The notes below the pieces were generated by a model, which was given only the letters and a program-made list of their open reading frames with translations, searched no databases and was not told the DNA's origin. From assembly GCA_003725745.1 (NCBI GenBank), contig RHDP01000001.1, positions 675,001 through 739,000 on the forward strand: a stretch of 64,000 bases of DNA, read 5' to 3'. This DNA comes from Streptomyces sp. I6. GTDB lineage: Bacteria; Actinomycetota; Actinomycetes; Streptomycetales; Streptomycetaceae. The translations under genes were made by a program, and so were the position numbers. This document shows positions 38,892 through 48,262 of this stretch, piece after piece. The stretch's first letter is position 1. Each line of letters starts with the position of its first letter.

Positions 38892-39284
38892 TCACCGGGC
38901 GCCGAACAGCTCCAGAAGGTCTGTCTTCCCAAACATCCGCGCGGTATCCACCGCGGACGGGGTTCCCGCAGCCGGGTCGGCTCCGCCGTCCAGCAGGGCC
39001 AGGACCACATCGTCCTCGCCCTTGAAGACGGCACCGGCGAGGGGGGTCTGGCCGCGGTCGTTGGGGCGGTCCGCGTCGGCTCCGCGGTCCAGGAGGGCGG
39101 TCACCGCGCCGGCGTGGCCGTGGTAGGCGGCGAGCATGACGAGCGAGTCGCCCTTGTCGTTGGTGAGGTTCGGCGGGACGCCGGCGTCGACGTAGGCGGC
39201 GAGCGCCTCGGTGTCCCCCCGCCGCGCCAGGTCGAAGACCTTGGAGGCCAGCTCGACCACCTCGGGATCCGGAGCATCACTCAT
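38892..39284 (-). CDS. ankyrin-repeat protein
   Basis: This 130-residue protein has three to four ankyrin repeats with the usual TPLAGAVFKGEDDVVLALLD and LVMLAAYHGHAGAVTALLD patterns and GADADRPNDRG turns. It is soluble, with no signal peptide. The ATG at 39284 follows AAAGGAAG. It is a small scaffold protein of unknown partner, transcribed towards the HEAT-repeat gene. In actinobacteria such short ankyrin proteins often accompany catalase or other enzymes, but none is present here. Confidence 0.9.
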   Translation of the reverse strand: MSDAPDPEVVELASKVFDLARRGDTEALAAYVDAGVPPNLTNDKGDSLVMLAAYHGHAGAVTALLDRGADADRPNDRGQTPLAGAVFKGEDDVVLALLDGGADPAAGTPSAVDTARMFGKTDLLELFGAR

Positions 39285-39662
39285 CCGAAGGACTTCCTTT
39301 CACTGCGACGACGAAAGCGGCGCCCGGCGCGCCCCGGCCTCCGGGCAGGGGCTTGACCTGCCGCTTCGGAGAGCGGAGTGAGGTCGCACGGGCGAACCGA
39401 CAGGGTACTGCGACCTGCGGAGCTCATCACTCCGCGTCCCCGCGAAGACGGCCGGGGCATCCGGCGAGAGCCGCCGGGGCACCTGGCGAGGGCCGCACCG
39501 AATGGCGCCACGGAGATCCACACCCGATCGGCAACGATCCGCCATCCACCGATCCAGTGAAAAGAGCGAGCATTCACCCGGATGCACCTTTTGTCGTATA
39601 GATACCTCCTGTGAGGATGGAAGGACTCATGGTGACTGTCCCCTCAACCAGGAGAACCGCTC
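39285..39662. other. divergent spacer between the ankyrin gene and the small membrane-protein gene
   Basis: No gene is supported. The segment near 39585-39615 is unusually AT-rich for this genome (TTTTGTCGTATAGATACC) and is a plausible promoter for the gene at 39663. Confidence 0.45.
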
Positions 39663-39857
39663 ATGATTCTGTCCATCTCAGGCGTCGTGCTGCTGGGCAT
39701 CATCGTCTTCCTGTTCTTCAAGAAGGACGGACTGAAGGCCTCGCACGCACTGGTCTCCGCACTCTTCGGCTTCTACCTGGCGGGCACGGCCATCGCCCCG
39801 AGCATCACCGCAGGAGGAGCGAGCCTGGCCAGCCTCCTGGGCGGGATCAAGTTCTGA
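39663..39857 (+). CDS. small membrane protein upstream of an FtsK/TraB-like gene
   Basis: This 64-residue protein is almost entirely membrane-embedded. The first helix is ILSISGVVLLGIIVFLFF and the second ALVSALFGFYLAGTAIA, joined by a basic loop KKDGLKASH. A Gly/Ser-rich tail ends LLGGIKF. The ATG follows an AACCAGGAGAA ribosome site. It is 44 bases before the FtsK-like gene and probably co-transcribed with it. The tight pairing suggests a membrane partner of that protein; the function is unknown. Confidence 0.82.
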   Translation: MILSISGVVLLGIIVFLFFKKDGLKASHALVSALFGFYLAGTAIAPSITAGGASLASLLGGIKF

Positions 39858-39901
39858 CCTCCCCGTACCCCTCCCCACCACTCGAGGAGCAGGAGAAGCA
39901 C

Positions 39902-41625
39902 GTGGCCCGGCGACCACTCCCCCGCATTCCGATCAGCGGCAACGACCGGATCGCTCGCAGCCGCGAGCTCGCGCGGACCGCCGCCGACAACGCCACCGAC
40001 GTCCTCCATCCGCTCATCACGATCAGCCGCGGGCTGAGGCTGCTGGCCGCCGCCGGACTGCGCAAGTGGGCCGACACGCCCAAGGACCGGCGTGGCCCCG
40101 GGCTGTTCCTGGCGGCGGTCTGCGTCCTGGCGGTCGCGCTCGTCCCGTACGGGCCGCTGCTCGGGCTGATCGGCCTGATGGGGGTGGCGGCCTGGAAGGG
40201 ACGCGAGCGCGTCCCGGTGCGCACCGGCCCCGACGAGTCGCAGATCGCGCGGCTCCAGGCGCTCCATGACGCGCTGGTGCCGTACTTCTCCGTCCCGGAG
40301 GATCCCAGTCCGCTCTTCGCCCACGGCGGGGAGTGGGCGAAGGCGTTCAGCGACCACGAGTTCGACGGCGACGGGCGGCTGACCCGACTGCGGGTGAAGT
40401 ACCCTCCGTACTTCCCCGACGGCGAGACCGAGGCCCGCGCCCGGATCGAGCAGCTGCTGCACGCCAAGTCGGGCCGCGGCCGCGAGTACCTCTTCGTCTG
40501 GGAGGAGGAGGCCAACCAGCTGCTGATGAGCGTCCTGCCTCCGCTCCCGACCACCATCGCCGCCCAGCGCTTCGTGACCTCTCCCGGTGAACTGGTCCTC
40601 GGCTTCACGGACCCGGACGCCGTCCGCCGCACCATGCCCGTCCTCGACGGCGACGCGACGAGGGACGCGCCGCCGGTGGTGTGGCGCACCGGACCGCGCT
40701 CCACGGAGCCGCATCTGCTGGCCGTCGGCCACCCCGGCAGCGGCACGACGTCCCTGCTGCGCTCCCTGGCCCTGCAGACGCTGCCGTACGGAGACGTCCT
40801 GGTCGTCGAGGGCAGCGGCACCGGCGAGTACGCCTGTCTGACGGGCCGCGCCGGCGTACTCGCCGTCGAGTGCGGACTCGCCGGGGCACTGGCCGGCCTG
40901 GAATGGGCGGCCCATGAGACGGAGCGCCGCCTCATCTCCGCCAACCGGGCCCGGCAGGCCGGCCACCCCGCCCCGAGGACGTCCGGCGCCCGCTGTGCAT
41001 CCTCGTGGACGGACCCAGCGTCCTCAGCCATGTCGCGGCCGCGGAGGGCAGACCCGACCCCCAGCAGCTGCTGCAGGTCCCGCTGAGGCACGGCCGGGCC
41101 GCGCAGGTGACCGTGGTCGTCGCCGACCAGTTCGACAGCGCCGAGTTCCTGGACGAGACGGTGCGCACCCACACCCGTGCCCGGCTCGTGCTCGGACCGG
41201 CCACCCCGGAGCAGGTGAGGAGCGTGCTCGGCGCGCCCCCGCACACGACCCCCACCGCCGACGTGCCGCCGGGCCGGGGCTATGTCCGGATGGGGACGGG
41301 AGCGGTGCTCAGGCTCCAGGTCCCCGCGACGCCCGACCCGTACGACGAGGCGGCGAGCGAGGCCCACCGCCAGGCCGTGCGGGACCTGCTCCCGGAGCGG
41401 CAGAACGCCGTTGGGACGGACGTGCCGGAAGTGCCGGAGGACCGCCGGGCCGGGGAGCGTGCGGGCGGGTCCGCGGGTCCGGCCGCAGACACGGCGCTCA
41501 CCGGGCCGCGTGTGGAGGTCCCGGCCGGTCCGGCGCGCGAGACGGCCGTCACCGGACCGTTGCCGGAGCCGGCGGGGAGCCCGGCCGCCCGGACCGCCTC
41601 GGCACCGGTGCCGGCGGAGGGCTGA
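39902..41625 (+). CDS. FtsK/TraB-like membrane protein with defective P-loop, one frame break
   Basis: This protein of about 574 residues has an N-terminal cytosolic part followed by a hydrophobic pair (GLFLAAVCVLAVALVPYGPLLGLIGL). A soluble domain resembling plasmid-transfer and FtsK/SpoIIIE ATPases comes next. The P-loop position reads VGHPGSGTTSLLRSLA, with Thr where the catalytic Lys is expected. The Walker B-like LCILVDGPSV follows. The tail from about residue 500 is Pro/Ala-rich. The GTG at 39902 is preceded by GGAGCAGGAG. A break at about 40980 lies in a CCCC run. If the P-loop reading is right, the protein binds DNA or partners rather than hydrolysing ATP normally. Confidence 0.78.
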
Positions 41626-41628
41626 ACC

Positions 41629-41911
41629 GCACGCGCACCGCCTCGCTACCGATACCGGAGAAGGGCCCGCCCCGCGCGCACACCGCCACCGCCACCACAC
41701 CCGTCCGGTGCCGGCACCGGCACCGGCACCGGCACCGGCACCGGCACCGGGCAGAACGCCGGCACGGACACCGCACCGCACAAACACCGCCACCGCACCC
41801 GCACCGCCACCGCACCCGCACCGCTACCGCGACCGGCGCCGGCGCCGGCGCCGGGGGAGAGACCGGCCCCGCACGCGCACCGCTTCGGCACCGATACCGG
41901 AGAAGGGCCCG
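41629..41911. repeat. 41-base direct repeats flanking a low-complexity tract
   Basis: A 41-base sequence starting GCACGCGCACCGC occurs at 41629 and again at 41871, with a few differences. Between them are about six GGCACC hexamers (near 41715-41750) and CAC/GCC-rich runs. No gene is supported in 41626-41966. Confidence 0.75.
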
Positions 41912-41966
41912 ACCCGGCTCGGCGGTTTCCGGGGAGCCGGGTCGCGACGCGCGGCTCCCCCGGCCC

Positions 41967-43465
41967 TCACGCCACGAACGTCCTCGGCGCCTCGGTGCCC
42001 GTGGTCACGCCCGTCCTGACCAGCCGGGCCGCCGCCGCCAGCCGGGCCGCCGCCTCCTCGGCGACCGGTCCGCCCACGGTGAAGGGCAGCCGGACGTACC
42101 CCTCGAACGCCCCGTCCACACCGAACCGCGGCCCGGAGGGGACGCGTACGCCCACGCGTTCACCGACCTCCGCGAGCCGGGATCCGGACAGACCGCCCGC
42201 GCGGACCCACAACGTGAGGCCGCCGTGCGGGATCTCGAACTCCCAGTCCGGCAGCTCCCGGTGGAGCGCCGCCACCATCTCGTCGCGGTTCCGCCGCGCC
42301 TGCTCACGCCGCAGGGCCACCGCCTCGTCCCAGCCACCGGTCCGCATCAGCCAGTCGACACCCAGCTGTTCCAGGACCGGGGTGCCCAGGTCGGCGTAGG
42401 CACGCGCGGCGACGAGGGAGCGGATCACGTCCGGGGCGGCCCGGACCCAGCCGATCCGCATGCCCGCCCAGAATGCCTTGCTGGCCGAGCCGACGGTCAG
42501 GACCGTCGCACCCGCGGGGTCGAAGGCGCAGACGGGCCGGGGCATCTCGGTTCCGTCGTCGAGGCGGAGTTCGGACATCGTCTCGTCCACGACGAGCACG
42601 GTGCCCGCCGAGCGGGCCGCGTCGACGAGCTGCCGCCTCTGGTCCTCGTCGGCGAGCGCCCCGGTGGGGTTGTGGAAGTCGGCGACGACATAGGCGAGGC
42701 GGGGCGCCGCATCGCGCAGCACCTGCCGCCAGCGGGGCAGGTCCCAGCCCGCAGCCCCTCGGCCATGGCGACCGGCACCAGCCGGGCACCGGCCTCGCGC
42801 ATCAGCTGGAGGATGTTGGCGTAGGAGGGCGACTCCACGGCGATGCGCTCCCCCCGCCCGGCGAAGAGGTGGCAGATCGCGTCGATGGCGCCCATGGCGC
42901 CGGTGGTGACCATGATCTGCTCGGGCATCGTGGGGATGCCGCGCCGGGTGTACCGGTCAGCGAGCATCTGGCGCAGGGCGGGCAGGCCCGCCGGGTAGTC
43001 GCCGTGGGTGTGCGCGTACGGCGGAAGCTCCTCGAGCGCGCCCCGGATGCCGCGGGTCAGCCAGGGCTCCGGGGCCGGGAGCGCGGCGCAGCCGAGGTCG
43101 ATCATGGAGCCGAGGGATTCCGGAGGCAGCGGTTCGAGGCCGCGTGCGGGCAGCGGATTGCCCGCGGGTACGGCCGTCCAGCTGCCGGCACCTCTGCGGG
43201 ACTCGAGGAAGCCCTCGTTCCGCAGGGCTTCGTATGCGGCGGCCACGGTCGTACGGCTGACGGCCAGGGCCACCGCCAGCTCGCGCTCGGCGGGCAGCCG
43301 GGCGGCGACCGGGACCCGGCCCTCCAGGACGAGCAGCCGGATGCCGTCCGCGAGGGCACGGTAGGCGGGCGGCCTGCGGGTACCGGGGCCCGCCGGGCTC
43401 GGCTGCTGCGCCTGCAGTTGCCGGGCCAGTGCGGGCGCCCCCACGGCCGAAGTCCACTGAGCCAT
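41967..43465 (-). CDS. MocR/PdxR-family regulator (GntR domain fused to aminotransferase-like domain), one frame break
   Basis: This protein of about 499 residues has an N-terminal GntR winged helix (YRALADGIRLLVLEG, RLPAERELAVALAVSRTTV) and a fold-type I PLP domain. The PLP domain shows VVADFHNPTGALADE and the PLP-lysine motif VGSASKAFWAGMRIGWVR. These proteins sense PLP-linked ligands and rarely act as enzymes. The ATG at 43465 begins the conserved sequence. A break near 42755 is fixed by one base. It is divergent from yczE with 64 bases between the starts, a classic MocR arrangement, so it probably regulates that membrane protein and itself. Confidence 0.92.
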
Positions 43466-43500
43466 GAAAGTCAGTCCACCTTCCTCGGATTGGCCATGGC

Positions 43501-43520
43501 TGGCATGTATATCCCTGCCA
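43501..43520. promoter_or_regulatory. inverted-repeat operator candidate for the MocR regulator
   Basis: TGGCA and TGCCA are separated by ten bases in the short spacer between the divergent mocR and yczE starts. A further TTGGCCATGGC lies just before it, so a direct-repeat operator is also possible. Confidence 0.4.
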
Positions 43521-43529
43521 CAGGGTGTC

Positions 43530-44234
43530 ATGCATCAGTCCACTTCCACCATCGGGGGCAGAACCTTGTCCATCACGTCCGGTCTGCGGGGCAGGCGCCT
43601 GTCCCGCAGGCTGTTGCAGCTCTACATCGGTCTGGCGCTCTACGGGGCCAGCTCCGCCCTCCTGGTCCGCGGCGGCCTCGGCCTCGAGCCCTGGGGGGTG
43701 CTGCACCAGGGCCTGGCCGAGCGGACGGGCCTCACCATCGGCGTCGTCTCGATCATCGTCGGCGCGGCGGTGCTGCTGCTGTGGGTGCCGATGCGCCAGC
43801 GGCCCGGACTGGGCACGGTCTCCAACGTCTTCGTCATCGGCATCGCGATGGACGGCACCCTCGCCGCCGTACCCGCCGTGGACGGGCTGGGCGCCCGGAT
43901 CGCGGTGACGGCGGCCGGGATCGTCCTCAACGGGATGGCCACCGGCCTCTACATCTCGGCCCGCTTCGGCCCCGGTCCGCGCGACGGGCTGATGACGGGG
44001 TTGCACCGGCTGACCGGCCGGTCCATCCGGCTGGTCCGCACCGCGATCGAGGTGGCGGTCGTGGCGACCGGGTTCGCCCTCGGCGGCACGGTGGGGGCGG
44101 CCACGGTCGTCTACGCGCTGTCCATCGGCCCGCTGGCGCAGCTGTTCCTGCGGGTGTTCGCCGTCCCGCAGGCCGGGGAAGGAAGCACGGTCGTCGCCGG
44201 ATCTTCACCCGCACGGGTGATACTGCGTTCGTGA
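43530..44234 (+). CDS. YczE/YyaS-type integral membrane protein
   Basis: This 234-residue protein has about five membrane segments, for example LLQLYIGLALYGASSALLV, IGVVSIIVGAAVLLLWVPM, RIAVTAAGIVLNGMATGLY and TAIEVAVVATGFALGG. The YczE signature GLGLEPWGVLHQG and FGPGPRDGLMTG are present. The family is repeatedly found divergent from MocR regulators, and a transport role for a vitamin B6-related or other amine ligand is inferred. The ATG at 43530 is preferred. The stop overlaps the GTG of the next gene. Confidence 0.88.
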   Translation: MHQSTSTIGGRTLSITSGLRGRRLSRRLLQLYIGLALYGASSALLVRGGLGLEPWGVLHQGLAERTGLTIGVVSIIVGAAVLLLWVPMRQRPGLGTVSNVFVIGIAMDGTLAAVPAVDGLGARIAVTAAGIVLNGMATGLYISARFGPGPRDGLMTGLHRLTGRSIRLVRTAIEVAVVATGFALGGTVGAATVVYALSIGPLAQLFLRVFAVPQAGEGSTVVAGSSPARVILRS

Positions 44235-45004
44235 CTTCCGCAGCGCGCCCGAGGCATCCCTATCTCGACCACCCCGCCCCCATACCCTTCGCCCACCGCG
44301 GCGGCACGGCGGACGGCCTGGAGAACACGGCGGCGGCGTTCCGGCGCGCCGCCGGTCTCGGCTACCGCTACTTCGAGACGGACGTGCACGCCACCGCGGA
44401 CGGCAGGCTCGTCGCGTTCCACGACCCGACCCTGGACCGGGTGACCGACGCGCGCGGCCGGATCGACCGGCTGCCGTGGACCGAGGTCGAGAAGGCCCGG
44501 GTGGCCGGGAGGGAGCCCCTCCCCCTCTTCGAGGACCTCCTGGACGAGTTCCCGGCGGCCCGCTGGAACGTCGACATCAAGGCGGAGGGGGCGCTCGAGC
44601 CGCTCGTCGACCTCGTGCGGCGCGCGAACGCCTGGGACCGGGTGTGCGTCGGCTCGTTCTCGGAGAGCCGGGTCTCGCGTGCGTACCGGCTCGCCGGCCC
44701 GAGGCTCGCGACGTCGTACGGCATGCGCGGGGTGATCGGGCTGCGGCTGCGCTCGCTCGGCATCCCCGCCGCGGTCCGCCCGGGGGCGGTGTGCGCGCAG
44801 GTGCCCCGGTCGCAGGGCGGCGTGCCCGTGGTGGACCGCCGGTTCGTGCGCGAGGCCCACGCACGCGGGCTCCAGGTGCACGTGTGGACCGTGAACGATC
44901 CGGACCGTACGGCCACTCTCCTGGACCTGGGAGTGGATGGCATCATGACCGATCATCTGGAGATGCTGCGTACGGTGATGACCGACCGGGGTGCCTGGGT
45001 CTGA
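44231..45004 (+). CDS. glycerophosphodiester phosphodiesterase
   Basis: This is a 257-residue GDPD-domain enzyme that hydrolyses glycerophosphodiesters to glycerol-3-phosphate and an alcohol. The barrel starts with FAHRGGTADGLENT and continues with the metal-binding YFETDVHATADGRLVAFHDP and TLDRVTD. WNVDIKAEGALEPL and the closing VWTVNDPD and MTDHLEML are typical. No signal peptide is present, so it acts in the cytosol. The GTG at 44231 overlaps the yczE stop, suggesting coupled expression. The match is strong. Confidence 0.93.
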   Translation: MTSAARPRHPYLDHPAPIPFAHRGGTADGLENTAAAFRRAAGLGYRYFETDVHATADGRLVAFHDPTLDRVTDARGRIDRLPWTEVEKARVAGREPLPLFEDLLDEFPAARWNVDIKAEGALEPLVDLVRRANAWDRVCVGSFSESRVSRAYRLAGPRLATSYGMRGVIGLRLRSLGIPAAVRPGAVCAQVPRSQGGVPVVDRRFVREAHARGLQVHVWTVNDPDRTATLLDLGVDGIMTDHLEMLRTVMTDRGAWV

Positions 45005-45047
45005 GCGTCGCGCGTCTCCCCCACGGGGACGAGTGAGGGGGCGGATC

Positions 45048-46414
45048 ATGACTGCCGACACCGCGGACGGGACCACCGGGACGGACGACGCCGACCGCCG
45101 GCGCGAGCAGCGCGGCTGGTACTTCTACGACTTCGCGTGCTCCGTCTACTCGACGAGCGTGCTGACGGTCTTCCTCGGCCCCTATCTCACCGCGGTGGCG
45201 AAGTCCGCCGCGGACTCCACCGGTTTCGTCCACCCGCTCGGCGTACCGATCCGCGCCGGTGCGGTGTTCCCGTACGCGGTGTCGGTCTCGGTGGTGGTGG
45301 CGGTGCTGGCGATGCCCCTGGTGGGCGCGGTCGCCGACCGCACGGGCCGCAAGAAGCCGCTCCTGGCCGCCGCCGCCTACCTGGGGGCCACGGCGACGGC
45401 GGGCATGTTCTTCCTCGACGGGGACCGCTATCTGCTCGGCGCCTTCCTGCTGATCGTCGCCAACGCCTCGCTCTCGGTCTCGATGGTCCTGTACAACGCG
45501 TTTCTGCCGCAGATCGCCGGGCCGGAGGAACGGGACACGGTCTCCTCGCGCGGCTGGGCGTTCGGCTACACCTCGGGGGCGCTGGTCCTCGTGCTCAACC
45601 TGGTGCTCTACACCGGCCACGAGTCCTTCGGGCTCACCGAGTCGGAGGCGGTCCGCGTCTGCCTCGCCTCGGCAGGGGTGTGGTGGGGGCCTTCGCGCTC
45701 GTGCCGCTGCGCCGGCTGCGGGACCGGCGTACCGCCGGGGACGCGGCGCCCGCTCTCGGCGCGGGCGCGGTCGGGGCGGGGTGGCGCCAACTGGTGGCGA
45801 CCCTCAAGGACATGCGGCGCCATCCGCTGACACTGTCCTTCCTGCTCGCCTACCTCGTCTACAACGACGGGGTGCAGACGGTGATCTCCCAGGCGTCGGT
45901 GTACGGCTCCGAGGAGCTGGGCCTCGACCAGACCACCCTGATCACGGCGGTGCTGCTGGTCCAGGTGCTGGCGGTGGCGGGCGCGCTGGGCATGGGCCGG
46001 CTGGCCCGCTCCCACGGGGCCAAACGCACGATCCTCGGCTCGCTCGCCGTGTGGACGCTGATCCTCGCCGCCGGCTACCTCCTGCCGCCGCGGACGCCGC
46101 TGTGGTTCTACGCGCTGGCCGCGGCGATCGGCCTGGTGCTGGGCGGCAGCCAGGCGCTGTCCCGGTCGCTGTACTCGCACCTCGTCCCGCGGGGCAAGGA
46201 GGCGGAGTACTTCTCCGCGTACGAGATGAGCGACCGGGGGCTGAGCTGGCTGGGGCCGCTCGTGTTCGGCCTGGCGTTCCAGCTCACGGGCAGCTACCGG
46301 TCCGCCATCATCTCCTTGGTGATCTTCTTCGCACTGGGGTTCGTGCTGCTGGCCCGCGTTCCGGTGAGGCGTGCGATCGCCGAGGCGGGGAACCCGGTTC
46401 CGGACCGGATTTAG
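45048..46414 (+). CDS. UMF1/Atg22-type MFS transporter, one frame break
   Basis: This protein of about 455 residues has twelve predicted membrane helices and the UMF1 start RGWYFYDFACSVYSTSVLTV. The motif A-like loop GAVADRTGRKKPLL and the C-half segments GGSQALSRSLYSHLVPRGKE and EYFSAYEMSDRGLSWLGP are characteristic. A break near 45690 in a GGGG run is repaired by one base. The ATG at 45048 follows GGGGGCGG. The substrate is unknown; relatives export amino acids. It is 44 bases downstream of the phosphodiesterase gene. Confidence 0.88.
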
Positions 46415-46594
46415 ACGTTGAAGGGAAGGGCCGGTAGTGTACGCCTTTGGCCTGCCAGGCGGACCGTTACTGCGCGCTGAAAAGCTCCAAACGCTGGGTG
46501 ACACTTTCTGCCAGATGTGACAAACCGGGCACTGGTGGGTACCCAAACCCTGGAAAAGCAGCGGCACGACGGGCGACGACGCATGACCGGCAAC

Positions 46595-46621
46595 GGGAAT
46601 CTTCACCGCCGACCGGACGTT
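46595..46621 (+). promoter_or_regulatory. SigR-type promoter of rbpA
   Basis: GGGAAT at 46595-46600 is followed by exactly 18 bases and GTT at 46619-46621, fitting the disulfide-stress sigma factor SigR consensus GGAAT-N18-GTT. rbpA of S. coelicolor is a known SigR target. It lies 61 bases before the ATG. Confidence 0.8.
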
Positions 46622-46682
46622 GACCGGATGACGACGACAGCGACACCTGTCCTGTGGGCGACAAGCCCGGGAGGCACGATTC

Positions 46683-47015
46683 ATGAGTGAGCGAGCTCTT
46701 CGCGGCACGCGCCTCGTGGTGACCAGCTACGAGACCGACCGCGGCATCGATCTGGCCCCGCGCCAGGCGGTGGAGTACGCATGCCAGAACGGACATCGTT
46801 TCGAGATGCCGTTCTCGGTCGAGGCGGAGATTCCGCCGGAGTGGGAGTGCAAGGCGTGCGGCGCCCAGGCACTCCTGGTGGACGGGGACGGCCCCGAGGA
46901 GAAGAAGGGGAAGCCCGCGCGTACGCACTGGGACATGCTCATGGAGCGGCGCACGCGGGAGGAGCTCGAGGAGGTGCTGGCCGAGCGGCTGGCCGTCCTC
47001 CGCTCCGGGCCATGA
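46683..47015 (+). CDS. rbpA: RNA polymerase-binding protein RbpA
   Basis: This 110-residue actinobacterial transcription factor binds RNA polymerase and primary sigma factors and supports promoter opening and rifampicin tolerance. It has the N-terminal GTRLVVTSYETDRG, a zinc-type core with one Cys in EYACQNGH and the CKACG pair, and the C-terminal sigma-interaction helix HWDMLMERRTREELEEVL. The ATG at 46683 fits the family. A SigR-type promoter lies upstream, so it should respond to thiol stress. A strong hairpin terminator follows. The assignment is firm. Confidence 0.97.
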   Translation: MSERALRGTRLVVTSYETDRGIDLAPRQAVEYACQNGHRFEMPFSVEAEIPPEWECKACGAQALLVDGDGPEEKKGKPARTHWDMLMERRTREELEEVLAERLAVLRSGP

Positions 47016-47082
47016 ACATCGCGGTGCACCCGCGCGACAGCCGTAAGTCCGCGTAGGGACGCACCACCCACTCGCACAGAGT

Positions 47083-47136
47083 GCAGGAGCCGCGGGTTGC
47101 GGCACACCCAGGTGTGCCGCAACCCGCGGCTCCTGC
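47083..47136 (+). terminator. rho-independent terminator hairpin after rbpA
   Basis: A perfect 26-base inverted repeat (GCAGGAGCCGCGGGTTGCGG at the left arm's start) surrounds two bases and begins 67 bases after the rbpA stop. There is no U-run, as is common in Streptomyces terminators. Confidence 0.8.
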
Positions 47137-47478
47137 GTGTGCGCTCCGCCGTGCAGTGCCCGGCGGTCGTGCCGGGGTGCGGGCGGATCCGGGCGGCACC
47201 GGCCCGGCCCCGGGTCCTGCCCGCGCCACCCCGCGGGACGGTGCGGGCCGGGGGTGAACCGGCCGAGTGGCGCGCCGCCGGGGCCGCGAGGGCCCGGGAG
47301 CGCCGGGAGGCACGAGGCCCGTCCCGCAATCCCGGCGGGCGCACGACGACAGCTACCGCACCTCGCCGCGCTGTCGGATCGCCCGAATACGCCCCGAACG
47401 GGGACGGCCTTCCGCCGTGCGACGCACCGCATCCGACGCCGCGCGCTGATCCACCGGGGACAACGGAACAGCCCCGCG
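47137..47478. other. spacer between rbpA terminator and fxsA
   Basis: No gene is supported. Open frames on both strands give Arg/Pro/Ala-rich translations without motif. Confidence 0.45.
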
Positions 47479-48051
47479 TCAGGAGGTCAGCGGCGGACGC
47501 GGGCCCGGCTCGGGGTGGGACCCGCCGGGAACGTCCTCGCGGACGACCTCACCCTGCACGACCTTGCCGTCCGGACGGCGCATACGGGCCTGCTGGAAGG
47601 CGTCGCCGAGGGAGCCGGGGGCCGCACGCCGCATACGGCGCTCGAGTGACCGCTCGGCCCTCCGGCCGAGAGCGGTACGGACCGGGGGCACCAGCAGCAG
47701 CAGTCCCGCCGCGTCCGAGATCAGGCCGGGCAGCATGAGGAGCAGTCCGCCGAGCATCAGGAAGCCGTTTCCCTTGCCCGGTCGGTCCTCGGCCGGCGCG
47801 GTGCCGGACTGCTGCCGCTGAAGGGTCTCCGACAGGCTGCGGAAGGCGCGGCGGCCGGCTCGCTTGATCACCACGGCGCCGAGCAGCCCGCCGGCGACGA
47901 GCAGCGCGAAGACGGTCAGCCCGCCCGCGGCACCGGCCACGACGGTGAGCAGCCAGATCTCCAGCACCAGCCACGCTGCGATGCCGAGGGGGAGGAAGGT
48001 GCGGGCGCGTGCGCGCCTCGGGGCGGTCGGTGTCGTTGCGCCGGTCGTCAT
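47479..48051 (-). CDS. fxsA: FxsA-family membrane protein
   Basis: This 190-residue member of the FxsA family has helices FLPLGIAAWLVLEIWLL, AGGLTVFALLVAGGLLGAV and FLMLGGLLLMLPGLISDAAG. The conserved GLLLMLPGLISDAAGLLLL-type motif is complete, and a charged C-terminal tail follows. Relatives modulate phage exclusion in enterobacteria, but the function in actinobacteria is unknown. The ATG at 48051 fits. It lies between rbpA and ppm1, as in other Streptomyces. Confidence 0.92.
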   Translation of the reverse strand: MTTGATTPTAPRRARARTFLPLGIAAWLVLEIWLLTVVAGAAGGLTVFALLVAGGLLGAVVIKRAGRRAFRSLSETLQRQQSGTAPAEDRPGKGNGFLMLGGLLLMLPGLISDAAGLLLLVPPVRTALGRRAERSLERRMRRAAPGSLGDAFQQARMRRPDGKVVQGEVVREDVPGGSHPEPGPRPPLTS

Positions 48052-48262
48052 GCCCCAGTGTGCCTGGGTGCCGGCCGGAGTGGCGTATGCGCCGGGCCAC
48101 CGGCCGGGCGGGGAGGGGCCTCGCGACGCGGCGGCGGCGCCGGCCCGGTCCTGCCGGGCCCGGCCGCCCGCGGTCCGGTCCGTCCCCCGCCAGGGCGCAC
48201 CCGCTCGCCCCGGCGGCGGTGCCCGGTCCGGGGCGGGGCCGGGGCGGGGCCGGGTGCCGGGG

